Notes: generated by a model not told the origin, from the letters alone. A stretch of DNA of 64,000 nt from DAOTYH01 sp034435015 (GCA_034435015.1 DAOTYH010000045.1:186001-250000); one strand, 5' to 3'. Positions 41,694 through 51,325 are shown, numbered from the stretch's first letter. Translations and numbers: made by a program.

Positions 41694-41717
41694 GGGGCGA
41701 GAGATGCTCTTAGCCCC
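41694..41717 (+). terminator. Hairpin between the NfeD protease and RNase J genes
   Basis: GGGGC (41694-41698) pairs with GCCCC (41713-41717) around an inner AGAG/CTCT stem, followed by ATTTGTCTTATTTG. It sits only 33 bases before the RNase J start, so it is either a terminator for the upstream gene or a leader attenuator. Confidence 0.4.
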
Positions 41718-41749
41718 ATTTGTCTTATTTGAATTGATGAGAGGTAGAA

Positions 41750-43465
41750 GTGAGTAAGTTAAAAAATAGGAATTCAGGTAGAGGAAACGAGATTGGACGC
41801 AAACAATCAGGTGATCTGAGAGTAATTCCGTTGGGCGGATTGGGAGAGATCGGCAAGAACATGATGCTGATCGAGTATGAGACCAGCCAATCGCTCGACT
41901 CGATCATTATTGACTCAGGTATCATGTTCCCCGAAAACGATATGCTGGGGATCGACTATATCATCCCCGATTTCCGTTACATCCTTGATCGGTTGGATTC
42001 CATCCGGGGAGTGATCATCACACATGGTCATGAGGATCACACTGGCGCTATTACCCATGTGATGGAGAAAGTGAATGCGCCGGTTTATGCCACGCCGCTG
42101 ACGCGCGGGCTACTCGAAGTGAAGCTCAAAAATGCCCGCATGTCAGATCAGATCGAGATGGTGACTGTGCAGGCTGGGGATACAGTCCAAATGGGGCCGT
42201 TCACCGTTGAGTTTTTCCATGTGTGCCACAGCATTCCAGACAGTGTGGGGTTGGGGATCACTACTCCGGTTGGCTTGCTTGTCCACTCTGGCGATTTCAA
42301 GTTTGATCATACCCCCGTTGACGGTTGGCCTCCTGATTTCAGTAAGCTGGCAGAGTTCTCACGGCGTGGTGTGCTGGCGTTGTTCTCAGACAGCACTAAC
42401 GCTGACGTGCCGGGCTGGACGCCCTCAGAGACGGTGGTTGATGCGGCCTTTGATCAGGTCTTCCGGTATGCCAAAGGGCGTATCATTGTCGCTACATTTG
42501 CTTCACTGATGTCGCGTGTGCAACAGGTCTTTAATGTTGCAATGCGCTATGGCCGCAAAGTGGCTATTGCCGGCTTCAGTATGGCTGAGAATATCAAGAT
42601 AGCCCGTAATCTGGGTTACCTGAATATTCCGGAAACCTCGTTGGTTGATCTGAGTGAAGCCGTCGGGATGCCAAATAACGAGGTTGTCATTCTCGTGACT
42701 GGAGCACAAGGAGAACCTTCAGCAGTCTTAGGGCGCATTGCGGCAGGTCAGCATAAACAGCTTGAAGTTGAAGCCGATGATACTGTTATTATCTCGGCGC
42801 ATTCCATACCTGGCAATGAGGAAACTGTTCACCGCACTATCAACAAGCTGATCCAGCGCGGTGCAGATGTGATCTACGCGCCTATTGCCCCGGTACATGT
42901 GTCTGGCCATGCGGCCCAAGAAGAACTCAAGTTGCTGATCAACTTGGTGCGCCCGCGTTTCTTTGTCCCGATCCACGGTGAATTGAGGCATCTTTACATT
43001 CATAGCAAGCTGGCCGCCAGTCTGGGTATCCCAAGTGAGAATATCGCCGTTGTAGAGAACGGCCGGATTCTCCACTTTACACCAGACTCGATGACTATCG
43101 GGGAACGTGTCCCTGGCGGCTACGTGTTTGTGGATGGAGCAGGGGTAGGTGATGTCGGCCCGATGGTCATGCGTGAACGTGAGCTGTTGGGACGCGATGG
43201 TTTTGTCATCGCTAACTTGACGCTGGATCGTGACACACGCAAGTTGATTGGCGAGCCGGAGATTATCTCGCGTGGATTTGTCTATCTGCGTGATGCCAAA
43301 GAGCTGATGACTAACGCCCAGAATGCCATATGCAACGTGCTGAACTCCAATGGGCATACTTCTGCAATTGGCATTCGCCGGGAACTCGAGCAGATGCTTG
43401 AGAGGTACTTCTATAGTGAAACCAAGCGCCACCCGATGGTATTCGTGTTCGTCAATATGGTCTAA
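41750..43465 (+). CDS. rnj: Ribonuclease J
   Basis: A 571-residue metallo-beta-lactamase/beta-CASP ribonuclease with endonuclease and 5'-3' exonuclease activity in mRNA decay and rRNA maturation. The zinc site HGHEDHTG (His92, His94, Asp96, His97), the GDFKFDHTPVDG motif, and the beta-CASP motifs FASLMSRVQQ and SAHSIPGNEETVHRTIN are present, as is the C-terminal subdomain. GTG is the start, with GAGAGGTAG upstream. The N-terminal 20 residues are basic and likely disordered. A 12-bp hairpin terminator follows the stop. Confidence 0.95.
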   Translation: MSKLKNRNSGRGNEIGRKQSGDLRVIPLGGLGEIGKNMMLIEYETSQSLDSIIIDSGIMFPENDMLGIDYIIPDFRYILDRLDSIRGVIITHGHEDHTGAITHVMEKVNAPVYATPLTRGLLEVKLKNARMSDQIEMVTVQAGDTVQMGPFTVEFFHVCHSIPDSVGLGITTPVGLLVHSGDFKFDHTPVDGWPPDFSKLAEFSRRGVLALFSDSTNADVPGWTPSETVVDAAFDQVFRYAKGRIIVATFASLMSRVQQVFNVAMRYGRKVAIAGFSMAENIKIARNLGYLNIPETSLVDLSEAVGMPNNEVVILVTGAQGEPSAVLGRIAAGQHKQLEVEADDTVIISAHSIPGNEETVHRTINKLIQRGADVIYAPIAPVHVSGHAAQEELKLLINLVRPRFFVPIHGELRHLYIHSKLAASLGIPSENIAVVENGRILHFTPDSMTIGERVPGGYVFVDGAGVGDVGPMVMRERELLGRDGFVIANLTLDRDTRKLIGEPEIISRGFVYLRDAKELMTNAQNAICNVLNSNGHTSAIGIRRELEQMLERYFYSETKRHPMVFVFVNMV

Positions 43466-43497
43466 TCAATATGGTCTAAAGATTCTCAGAGGAAATC

Positions 43498-43534
43498 AAG
43501 GGGTACATCTCTCAGCCAGCAGGATGTACCCCTT
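43498..43534 (+). terminator. Intrinsic terminator after RNase J
   Basis: A 12-bp perfect stem (43498-43509 with 43523-43534, 13-base loop) lies 32 bases after the stop and is followed by TTTCCGTTCTC-like sequence (T-rich but short). The convergent lipoprotein gene ends 10 bases further on. Confidence 0.6.
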
Positions 43535-43543
43535 TCCGTTCTC

Positions 43544-44443
43544 TTAAGGGGACTGCATAGTCTGCCATGGAGTCCACTGGGCGGCTGGAATACCCAAACA
43601 CTCACCCGCCGACAGCAGATCGGCAAAATCTGTATAAGAAAGCCCCAGTGCCGCCTCAAGGGGGAGGAGGTATTCAGCGTTGCTTAACCCCTCCATAGGA
43701 ACAGTGCCGGGGATGAAGACGCCGAAGACCGTCACATTCACCTGTTCACTGGACAGACAGACCTCCCGCAGGGATGAGTCGCCAGGCATAGGGCCAGAGA
43801 ACGCCACCCCAATCCCTTTTTGTGTATAGACAAACTGCAAGAGATAGCTGGGCGGATTCTGGTTGAAGAGCAACGCCAGGTTCAGGCCATCAGGCTGACC
43901 AAGCTGTTCCAGCACATGGGAGGGATGCAGATAAGGCGGCAAGTACTCCCAGCCGACATATACATACTGAACCACATTGTCTTGCAAATACACATTCACC
44001 AGAGGAGGAACAAGACCCATCTCCTCAGCCTGTAACACGTCGGAGGTCTTGGTCAGCCATGCACTCAGTCGGCCAGAGCCATCCTGCGCCGCCTCGTAGT
44101 CTCCGGGAATCAGATCAGTTGCACCGATGCCCAAGTGACTGTAGAACACCAGGACATCCTGCATATTGCTTTGCCCGGCTGTCAGGCCGTTATAGCAGGG
44201 CAACGGACAGCTCCCTTCGACCGCTGAAAACGGGTCAAGCCGCTGATGAAGCTCCACGTTGGTGAGGCTCTCAGGGAACAACGGCATTAGAGTCGGGGTA
44301 GCAGTAGGGGAAAAGGCGGGTATAGTAGAGGGCCCCGCCTCAACGACTGATGGTGGAGCGCTAGGTTGTGCGGTCGCCGCTGGTCGTGAGCAGGCTGTCA
44401 GTACCAGCAGTGTGAGTATCAGGAGCTTGATAGGTCTTCGCAT
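43544..44443 (-). CDS. Lipoprotein of unknown function
   Basis: A 299-residue protein with a lipoprotein signal (LTAC, Cys18) and a Pro/Ser/Ala-rich linker to about residue 60. A globular region with six cysteines or fewer follows, beginning LPCYNGLTAGQSNMQDVLVFY, an AQDGSGRLSAWL segment and a strand-rich second half. I do not recognise the domain. GGGAGG precedes the ATG by 3 bases. It is exported and lipid-anchored at the outer face of the membrane. The gene ends next to the RNase J terminator. Confidence 0.75.
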   Translation of the reverse strand: MRRPIKLLILTLLVLTACSRPAATAQPSAPPSVVEAGPSTIPAFSPTATPTLMPLFPESLTNVELHQRLDPFSAVEGSCPLPCYNGLTAGQSNMQDVLVFYSHLGIGATDLIPGDYEAAQDGSGRLSAWLTKTSDVLQAEEMGLVPPLVNVYLQDNVVQYVYVGWEYLPPYLHPSHVLEQLGQPDGLNLALLFNQNPPSYLLQFVYTQKGIGVAFSGPMPGDSSLREVCLSSEQVNVTVFGVFIPGTVPMEGLSNAEYLLPLEAALGLSYTDFADLLSAGECLGIPAAQWTPWQTMQSP

Positions 44444-44466
44444 TGGCCTCCCTCTTACCTACGGCA

Positions 44467-44829
44467 TCAGTCAGACGCCACCACGAAGGCAATTGCATTT
44501 TCACGGGTGTGGGACAGGCTGAGCGCCCATTCAGTAAGGCCAAGCTGAGCGGCTAACTGAGCCGCTGTGCCATGTAACCTTACCTCCGGCCCCCCCTGGG
44601 GGTTGTTCACTACCTCGATCTCTGTCCACTTGACATCACCGATGCCTGTCCCCAGGGCCTTGACAACAGCCTCTTTGGCGGCAAAGCGTGCCGCCAGTGC
44701 CGGGTAGGAGTTCCCACAACGCTGACGTTCTGCCGGTGTGAAGACCCGCCGGTAGAATCGCTCTCCGTGCCGCTTGGCGGCCTGCCGAATACGGGCTACT
44801 TCAATGATGTCCACCCCTGTCCGTAGCAC
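44467..44829 (-). CDS. acpS: Holo-[acyl-carrier-protein] synthase
   Basis: A 120-residue AcpS that attaches 4'-phosphopantetheine to acyl carrier protein. The two signature motifs are GVDIIEVARI (Asp7) and ARFAAKEAVVKALG (Glu53), both needed for magnesium and CoA binding; WALSLSHTRENAIAFV is the C-terminal motif. It starts at a GTG with GGAGGA 6 bases upstream. Length is normal. It lies 27 bases after the M16 subunit gene and ahead of the lipoprotein gene, all leftward. Confidence 0.93.
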   Translation of the reverse strand: MLRTGVDIIEVARIRQAAKRHGERFYRRVFTPAERQRCGNSYPALAARFAAKEAVVKALGTGIGDVKWTEIEVVNNPQGGPEVRLHGTAAQLAAQLGLTEWALSLSHTRENAIAFVVASD

Positions 44830-44856
44830 AGGATTCCTCCGGCAATTAGTAGGACC

Positions 44857-46140
44857 TTACTCTGGCCCGGCTATAGCCAGCGCGTAGGCGTCCGGGTCGA
44901 GGTAATGGCTTGCCGCCGCTTGAACTTCATCAGCGGTGATGGCATCTATGATGTCAGCATATCTGACGAGATAGTCCAACCCCAACTGATATTTTTCCAT
45001 CAGCATGATACTGCCAGCCATACCCTCGTTGGTTTCAAGACCCAGCACAAGCTGTCCCTTGAAGAAGGATTTGTTATCCGCCAGTTCCTCCGGAGTAACC
45101 GGCTCCTCGATCAGACGCCTAACCTCCCGCCGGATGCTCTCGACGGCGCGCTCGACATTCTCAGGAGCAACGCCGGCGCTGATTTGCCATGGCGAAGGGC
45201 CAAGCCCGGCATTCAGACTGCTGTAGCAGTAATAGGCCAGCCCCTGTTCTTCACGTACGCTGTCCCCTAACCGCCCCATCAACCCAAAAACGCCCAAAAT
45301 GCTGTTGGCCATACGGGCCGCCTGGAAATCGGGGGCATTGCGGGCCGGACCGGGGTAGCCCAGCACAATATCGGTCTGTGTCTTGCCAGGGATTGGGACA
45401 AACTTGCGCTGAACAGAGGTAAGGCGTGGGGCAGGCGGCGCCTCAGGGGGAGGCGGCTGTTCAGGGTTGCGCCAGTCTCCAAAAGCCTTCTCGACTAGAT
45501 GGATGGCTTGTTCTGCTTTTACCGCGCCCACTATGACGATGATCGCGCCGCGGGGGCCAAGGTTACGCTGGGCATCCAGCAGGTCTTCTCGTGTGAGTGC
45601 CGCCACAGTTTCGGGGTAGCCGATCTGCCGCTTAGCGTAAGGGTGATCGGGCGGGTAAGCCAGCTCGTTGAAAGTCAGGCTGGCCATCGCGCGGGTGTTA
45701 AACGAGAGCATTTGCAGGGTCGTCATGATCTCTCCCCGCACCTTCTCGATATGTTCAGGGGGAAAGGACGGCTCACGTAGTACCTCCGCCAGCAGGCTTA
45801 ACATGAGCGGGAGGTCCTCTGCCAGACTCTTACTGTCGAAGCTGTAAGTATGGCCGCCACTACTTATCCCTAGGCTGGCTCCATTGCTCTCGATCTCTTC
45901 ATAGAGCTGATCAAAGGTATGCTTGCTCGTGCCGCGCATCAGCATATCGGCATGGAAGTGAGCACGCCCCGCCTTCTCTCGTGTCTCCTGCAGGGCGCCA
46001 CCACGGGCTAGCCCTTCCACTACGACTGACGGGCTAGTGAAGTTCTCTCGTGCTAGGACAACAATCCCATTGTCAAGCTCGACACGGGTGATGTTGTCAG
46101 GGGCGGGTAAGGTATGAGGACGAATAACCTGATTAGTCAT
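44857..46140 (-). CDS. M16-family peptidase-like subunit lacking the zinc motif
   Basis: A 427-residue protein with the double alpha/beta M16 fold, but the zinc motif HxxEH is replaced by HFHAD (61-65), so it should not be a protease alone. The glycine-rich substrate loop in the second half and the RLGDSVREEQGLAYYCYSS arginine-tyrosine motif remain. That is the usual division of labour in two-subunit M16 enzymes. The ATG at 46140 lies four bases after the stop of the catalytic-subunit gene; longer frames would reach back into that gene. Together they would form a heterodimeric zinc protease. Confidence 0.85.
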   Translation of the reverse strand: MTNQVIRPHTLPAPDNITRVELDNGIVVLARENFTSPSVVVEGLARGGALQETREKAGRAHFHADMLMRGTSKHTFDQLYEEIESNGASLGISSGGHTYSFDSKSLAEDLPLMLSLLAEVLREPSFPPEHIEKVRGEIMTTLQMLSFNTRAMASLTFNELAYPPDHPYAKRQIGYPETVAALTREDLLDAQRNLGPRGAIIVIVGAVKAEQAIHLVEKAFGDWRNPEQPPPPEAPPAPRLTSVQRKFVPIPGKTQTDIVLGYPGPARNAPDFQAARMANSILGVFGLMGRLGDSVREEQGLAYYCYSSLNAGLGPSPWQISAGVAPENVERAVESIRREVRRLIEEPVTPEELADNKSFFKGQLVLGLETNEGMAGSIMLMEKYQLGLDYLVRYADIIDAITADEVQAAASHYLDPDAYALAIAGPE

Positions 46141-46144
46141 CGAG

Positions 46145-47443
46145 TCAGCGGTCTCCCCCATTTCCAGTTGGCACGTACCAGCCCACAGTACGGCGGTTGG
46201 GCTGGAGCACATCACCGGCTACACGTCTCACATCTTCGAGGGTAACAGCCATCAGCTTACCGAGGAAATCTCCGAACCATTGGTAGTCCCTGACCAGTGT
46301 CTCGGCAAGGCCTAACCAGAAACCTTGACTGGTGACACTTTCGCTGTCATAGGCAAACAGGGCTTTAGCCTGCTTGCGGGCTTTCTCAAATTCCTCTTCG
46401 CTGATCTCCCCTGCCGCTACTTTGTCTGTCTCGGCGTGAATAGCCGCTTCTACCTCCTCGCAGGTGTGGCCGTCACGGACAGTAGCTGAAATCGAATACA
46501 GGTAGGGGTCAACAGTGGCGATCAAACCGCCTCCTATACCTGCCGCTAGCTCACTGTCAACCAGCGCCTTGTATAAGCGGGAGGTCTTGTTAGAAGTGCC
46601 TGCTGTGCTCATAAAATTGAAACTGCTGGCACCCGCCAGGATACTGTCTAAGATAGCGAGGGCAAAGAAGTCAGGGTGAGTGATCTCATATCCCCGGTAG
46701 GCTACCTCAACATGAGCCGTTTTGCCTTCCCGGTTGACTGTAACTCGTCGTTCGCCGTACTGGGGCGGCTCAGGGCGGTTGACCAGTGGAGGGTCTTGCC
46801 CTGCCGGTATGCAACCAAACTGCTGTTCAATTGTCTTCAGTGCCTCCTCCGTGTTGACATCGCCGACCAGCACTACAGTCGCGTTATTGGGGATGTAGTA
46901 GCGCCGATAGTGGTTGTACAGATCGTCACGGGACATGGTCTGCAAGTCAACCCGTTCCCCAATGACCGTTGTGCGGTAAGGATGGACACGGAAGGCAACC
47001 CCCAGCACCTCCTCATATAACAGCCATGAGGGAGAGTTCTCAGAGCCACTGCGCTCAGAGAGTATGACGGTACGTTCAGCCTCGACTTCTTCAGGGTCGA
47101 AAAGAGAATTGACCATCCGGTCAGCCTCAAGGTCAATCCCCAGACCGATCTGGCTTGAAGGCAATGTCTCGTAATAGGCTGTCCAGTCATAGAACGTCAT
47201 AGCATTCCAACTGCCGCCTTCGCGCGAGATCAGCTTGTCTAACATATTAGCGGGGTATTTAGGTGTCCCCTTGAACTGCATGTGTTCAACCCAGTGGGAA
47301 GCTCCTGTAATGCCGGGTATCTCGTTGCGGCTCCCCACCCTATACCATGTCCAGAATGTGGCGACCGGCGCATGGTGAATTTCGCGGATCAGGACGGTCA
47401 ACCCGTTATTCAACTTCGTCTTGAAGACGCCGGTTGCGTCCAA
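46145..47443 (-). CDS. M16-family zinc peptidase, catalytic subunit
   Basis: A 432-residue protease with the inverted zinc motif HWVEH (His50, Glu53, His54) in ITGASHWVEHMQFKGTPK, the downstream metal ligand region ERTVILSERSG, and a second-domain motif SNKTSRLYKALVDSELAA. It starts at a TTG (47443), supported by AAGGAGG placed 5 bases upstream and by the usual family N-terminus LNNGLTVLIRE. It lies 17 bases after the UDP-glucose dehydrogenase stop. The mate of the non-catalytic subunit gene, it is cytoplasmic or surface-facing; no signal peptide is seen. Possible role in peptide turnover or processing. Confidence 0.9.
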   Translation of the reverse strand: MDATGVFKTKLNNGLTVLIREIHHAPVATFWTWYRVGSRNEIPGITGASHWVEHMQFKGTPKYPANMLDKLISREGGSWNAMTFYDWTAYYETLPSSQIGLGIDLEADRMVNSLFDPEEVEAERTVILSERSGSENSPSWLLYEEVLGVAFRVHPYRTTVIGERVDLQTMSRDDLYNHYRRYYIPNNATVVLVGDVNTEEALKTIEQQFGCIPAGQDPPLVNRPEPPQYGERRVTVNREGKTAHVEVAYRGYEITHPDFFALAILDSILAGASSFNFMSTAGTSNKTSRLYKALVDSELAAGIGGGLIATVDPYLYSISATVRDGHTCEEVEAAIHAETDKVAAGEISEEEFEKARKQAKALFAYDSESVTSQGFWLGLAETLVRDYQWFGDFLGKLMAVTLEDVRRVAGDVLQPNRRTVGWYVPTGNGGDR

Positions 47444-47460
47444 CCTGCCCTCCTTGTTCC

Positions 47461-48783
47461 CTATAGTTTGGAGTTCTTACCGTCATAGCCGCGCCCAAAG
47501 CCGCGATAGGCAAAACCCATCTCGCGCATCTTGGCAGGCTCATAGATGTTACGCCCATCCACGATCACCGGCTGGCGCATGATCTCTTTGATGCGGAGCA
47601 TATCGAGTTGCTTGAATTCGTTCCAGTCAGTGACTACAACCAGCGCATCACTGCCTTCTGCAACTTCGTAAGAGTCCTTGCAGAAGGTAATGCCGCGCAT
47701 GACTCGCTTGGCAGATTCGATAGCAACCGGATCGTAGCCTTTGACTATTGCGCCGGCGTCGTTGAGCATCTCGGTAATGGTGATCGAAGGGGCTTCACGC
47801 ATATCGTCCGTGTTAGGCTTGAAGGCTAACCCCAGCAGGCCGATTACCTTGCCGCTCAGGTCGTCACCCAGCAGTTCCCGCAACTTCAGAATCACCTGCC
47901 GGCGCTGGAAGGCGTTGATCTCCATGACAGCCTGCAATAACTGCGGGTGCTTGCCTTGAACAGTAGCCATGTGCTTCAGGGCCGCTACGTCTTTAGGGAA
48001 GCACGAACCGCCATACCCGATGCCGGCATCTAGAAAGAACTTGCCGATGCGCTTATCCAGCCCCATGCCGGTAGCCACTTCTTTGACATCTGCACCAAGC
48101 GCCTCGCAGATGTTGGCGATCTCGTTGATGAATGAAATCTTGGTGGCCAAGAAGGCATTAGAGGCGTACTTGATCATCTCGGCGGTACGCAGGTCGGTGA
48201 CTACAATAGGGGCACGCAACGGCAGGTGAAGCTGTGCGACCTGATCAGCGGCTTCCGGGTCAAGAGAGCCAAGCACCGTGCGATCAGGGTTCATGAAGTC
48301 CAGCAGTGCCGACCCCTCCCGCAGAAACTCCGGGCAGGAGACAACCGAGAAAGGAATCGGCTTGGGTTGAGTCTCGCGCACAATGTCGGCGACCCAGTCA
48401 CCCGTCCCGACTGGCACAGTGGACTTGTTAACGATAATCAGGGGATGATCCATCACCTGAGCAATAGACTCAGCTACTTGACGTACATACTGAAGATCAG
48501 CTTCTCCGTCCACGCCGGAAGGAGTCCCAACACAGATAAAGACGAACTGGGCATCTTTGAGTGCCTCCGGGTAGGAGGTAGTAAAGCTCAAGCGCCCAGC
48601 CGACACATTTCGGGCTACCACTTCTGCTAAGCCCGGCTCGTAGATAGGGAGGATACCTTTCTTAAGGTTCTCGATACGTTGCTCGTTATTATCCAGTGCC
48701 ACTACCCTGTTACCCAGGTCGGCAAAACATGCGCCGGTCACTAACCCGACATATCCGACACCGATAACAGCAATATTCTTCAT
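47461..48783 (-). CDS. UDP-glucose 6-dehydrogenase
   Basis: A 440-residue enzyme that oxidises UDP-glucose to UDP-glucuronate with two NAD. The motifs are VIGVGYVGLVTGACFADLG (NAD), VNKSTVPVGTGD, CPEFLREGSALLDF and the catalytic GYGGSCFPKD with Cys261. GLLGLAFKPNTDDMREAPS closes the family pattern. An AGGGGT lies upstream of the ATG. UDP-glucuronate is a building block for exopolysaccharide, in keeping with the glycosyltransferase genes nearby on the opposite strand. UDP-mannose or GDP-mannose dehydrogenase is a less likely reading. Confidence 0.92.
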   Translation of the reverse strand: MKNIAVIGVGYVGLVTGACFADLGNRVVALDNNEQRIENLKKGILPIYEPGLAEVVARNVSAGRLSFTTSYPEALKDAQFVFICVGTPSGVDGEADLQYVRQVAESIAQVMDHPLIIVNKSTVPVGTGDWVADIVRETQPKPIPFSVVSCPEFLREGSALLDFMNPDRTVLGSLDPEAADQVAQLHLPLRAPIVVTDLRTAEMIKYASNAFLATKISFINEIANICEALGADVKEVATGMGLDKRIGKFFLDAGIGYGGSCFPKDVAALKHMATVQGKHPQLLQAVMEINAFQRRQVILKLRELLGDDLSGKVIGLLGLAFKPNTDDMREAPSITITEMLNDAGAIVKGYDPVAIESAKRVMRGITFCKDSYEVAEGSDALVVVTDWNEFKQLDMLRIKEIMRQPVIVDGRNIYEPAKMREMGFAYRGFGRGYDGKNSKL

Positions 48784-48974
48784 TCTGTCTTTACCCCTTG
48801 CTTATGATGATTTTGCCCATCAGTCGTCCAAGACGGTGAGGCGGGGAACGGCGCTCTATCCGCTCTTAGCCCGTTGCTCACCAAGTAGTGTATCGCAGAG
48901 AGATTGGTTTGCCTATTGCGGCCTGCGGTATACTCGCCCTGCGATCAGCACCTTGCCATAAACCGGAGTCCCGT

Positions 48975-50090
48975 ATGGCCCGTATCGGCGTTGATGCCCG
49001 CCTGACTTACTATCGCCGGGGCGGCATCTCACAATACATTGAGCATCTGATCCATTTCTTCGCCACGCTAGATGTAGAGAATCAGTACTTCATCCTGCAA
49101 AGCCGCAAGGATCGGCGTAACCTAGCGGCTACGCCTAACCAGCATCGTGTATACTGTTGGACGCCTGCTCACAATCGGTTTGAGCGTCTCGCCCTGGCTG
49201 TGGAAGTCTTCCCGTTATGGCTTGATCTGTTGCACAGCCCCGACTTTATACCGCCGGTAGGAGGGCGCTATCGCTCTGTCATCACGGTGCACGATCTGAC
49301 CTTCCTGCACTATCCTGCCTTCCTCACGCCGGACAGCCGCCGCTACTACAACGATCAGATTGAGGCCGCTGTAGCCCGTGCGGATCATATCATAGCGGAC
49401 TCGGAAGCCACGCGTGTAGATGCCATCAATTTGCTGGATGTGCCGCCGGAGAAAATCACTGCTATCTTGCTGGCGGCAGATGAGCAGTTCCGCCCTGCAC
49501 CGCCAGAGGAGATTGCCCGTATTAGGGCAATTTATCACCTGCCGTCTGAGTACCTGCTCTTTGTAGGAACGTTTGAGCCGCGCAAGAATCTAGGCGGACT
49601 GTTACGAGCCTATGCCCTCCTGTGCACCAGATTGGCGGATGCCCCGCCGTTGATCATGGCTGGCCAGCGCGGCTGGCTGTACGATGAGGTTTTCGATCTG
49701 ATCAGGCAATTGAAGCTGAGTGAAAGAGTTTCTTGGGTGGAAAACGTCCCCTACCCTGATCTGCCCGCCCTCTATTCTGGGGCAGGCCTGTTATGCCTGC
49801 CCTCGTTTTACGAGGGCTTTGGGTTGCCGCCCTTAGAGGCAATGGCATGCGGGACACCCGTCGTCGTGTCGAACCGAGCTTCTTTACCTGAAGTAGTTGG
49901 CGATGCAGGGATACTGATTGATCCGGATGACACAGCCAGCATCGCCGATGCGCTATACAGGGTGCTGACTGACTCGGCATTGGCCGCAGACCTGCGGCAA
50001 CGCGGCCTGGCTCGTGCGGCGCTCTTTACATGGCAGGAGACAGCCAGACAGACATTGGCCGTCTATCGGCGCGTTTTGGAGCAGATATGA
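48975..50090 (+). CDS. Glycosyltransferase family 4 (GT-B)
   Basis: A 371-residue retaining glycosyltransferase. Its start at 48975 has CGGAG 7 bases upstream and gives MARIGVDARLTYYRRGGISQY, the family N-terminus. The sugar-nucleotide site reads LFVGTFEPRKNLGGLLRAY and the E(x7)E region is FYEGFGLPPLEAMACGTPVV. No membrane helix is present. It overlaps the next glycosyltransferase gene by four bases (ATGA), so both are made together. Its closest relative in the window is the gene at 55623, with the same NLxxLLRAYA and SLPEVVG/SLPEAVG motifs. Sugar specificity is unknown. Confidence 0.9.
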   Translation: MARIGVDARLTYYRRGGISQYIEHLIHFFATLDVENQYFILQSRKDRRNLAATPNQHRVYCWTPAHNRFERLALAVEVFPLWLDLLHSPDFIPPVGGRYRSVITVHDLTFLHYPAFLTPDSRRYYNDQIEAAVARADHIIADSEATRVDAINLLDVPPEKITAILLAADEQFRPAPPEEIARIRAIYHLPSEYLLFVGTFEPRKNLGGLLRAYALLCTRLADAPPLIMAGQRGWLYDEVFDLIRQLKLSERVSWVENVPYPDLPALYSGAGLLCLPSFYEGFGLPPLEAMACGTPVVVSNRASLPEVVGDAGILIDPDDTASIADALYRVLTDSALAADLRQRGLARAALFTWQETARQTLAVYRRVLEQI

Positions 50091-51304
50091 TCCGGCGAAT
50101 CTTATTCCTGACTCCCCAACTTCCTTATCCACCTTATCAAGGTACGGCCATCCGCAACTTTGGGCTGATCCGGGGGCTGGCCGAGCGGGGCTATAGCGTA
50201 TCGTTGCTCTCGTTTGTCGAACCCGATCAGCCCCCTGCATCTGAGACGCCGTTGGTTGATCTGTGCACCTCGATAGTCACAGTTCCTGCCCCGGAGCGCA
50301 CTCGGAGCCGGCGTGTACGCGATCTGCTGAGCGGCCATGCCGATATGGCCCGCCGCCGCTGGTCTGAGGCATTTCTGGCGGCATTGCGCGAGCGGCTGGA
50401 TGTTGAGTCCTTTGATGCCGTTCATATCGAAGGACTTGAGATGGCCCCTTACCTGCCAGCGCTCCAGGTGGCGGTCCCTCATGCTCTGTTGATCTATGAT
50501 GCACACAACGCTGAATATGCACTGCAACGGCGCATTGCCGCCCAGGATGTCCGCATGCCGAAGCGTTGGCCTGCGGCGGTCTACTCGCTGATCCAGTCCA
50601 GCCGCCTGACTCGATCTGAGACCTTGGTCTGCCGGCAAGTGGGGCATGTACTAGCTTGCTCAGAGGCAGATGCGCGGATGCTTCGGGCATTACCTCATCA
50701 CACTCCTGTGTCTGTCGTGCCTAACGGGATCAGCGTCAAGAGCTATGCAGAGGACGATCTGGCGAGCGTGCAGATTCCCCATCCGGCATTGGTATTTACC
50801 GGTAAGATGGACTTCCGCCCTAATGTGGATGCTGTGCTATGGTTCACGGAGGACATCTTGCCGCGTATTCAGAAGGAGATTCCGACTGCACACTTTGTGG
50901 TCGTTGGCCAGAAACCACATGCTCGGTTGAATGTGCTGCATGGCCGCAAAGATGTGACATTGACAGGCTTTGTGCCGGATGTGCGCCCTTATATGGCGGC
51001 GGCAGATGTGTATGTTGCCCCTCTGCGGATGGGTAGTGGCACGCGGCTCAAGTTGCTGGAGGCTATGGCCATGCGGCGGGCCATTGTGAGCACGCGGCTG
51101 GGCGCAGAAGGTCTGCCTGTGGATGATGGTGTCCATCTCTTGCTGGCTGATACGCCGGCAGAGTTCGCAGAAGCAGTGCTTCGGTTGCTCCGCGAGCCGC
51201 AGAGGCGGCAGGAACTGGGCGAGCATGCGGCTCATTTGGTACAGCAACATTACGACTGGAGCGTCATTGTGCCGCGATTGGAGAAAGTGTATCAGGAAGG
51301 CTGA
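50087..51304 (+). CDS. Glycosyltransferase (GT-B, family 4)
   Basis: A 405-residue protein with the N-terminal acceptor domain (MIRRILFLTPQLPYPPYQG, DAVHIEGLEMAPYLP) and a C-terminal nucleotide-sugar domain (PHPALVFTGKMDFRPNVDAV, MGSGTRLKLLEAMAMRRAIV). The Glu in GSGTRLKLLEAMA occupies the retaining-enzyme position. Its ATG overlaps the upstream gene's TGA. The N-terminal 20 bases favour this start over a frame that begins 57 bases earlier inside the previous gene. It probably adds a sugar to the same glycan as its neighbour. Confidence 0.88.
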   Translation: MIRRILFLTPQLPYPPYQGTAIRNFGLIRGLAERGYSVSLLSFVEPDQPPASETPLVDLCTSIVTVPAPERTRSRRVRDLLSGHADMARRRWSEAFLAALRERLDVESFDAVHIEGLEMAPYLPALQVAVPHALLIYDAHNAEYALQRRIAAQDVRMPKRWPAAVYSLIQSSRLTRSETLVCRQVGHVLACSEADARMLRALPHHTPVSVVPNGISVKSYAEDDLASVQIPHPALVFTGKMDFRPNVDAVLWFTEDILPRIQKEIPTAHFVVVGQKPHARLNVLHGRKDVTLTGFVPDVRPYMAAADVYVAPLRMGSGTRLKLLEAMAMRRAIVSTRLGAEGLPVDDGVHLLLADTPAEFAEAVLRLLREPQRRQELGEHAAHLVQQHYDWSVIVPRLEKVYQEG

Positions 51305-51325
51305 TGCCGCCTGCTTGGGCCGCCC

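Noticed and set aside
46141..46215. N-terminal extension of the M16 non-catalytic subunit to 46215
   Set aside because: It overlaps the end of the catalytic gene; the ATG at 46140 fits the four-base gap and the family N-terminus.
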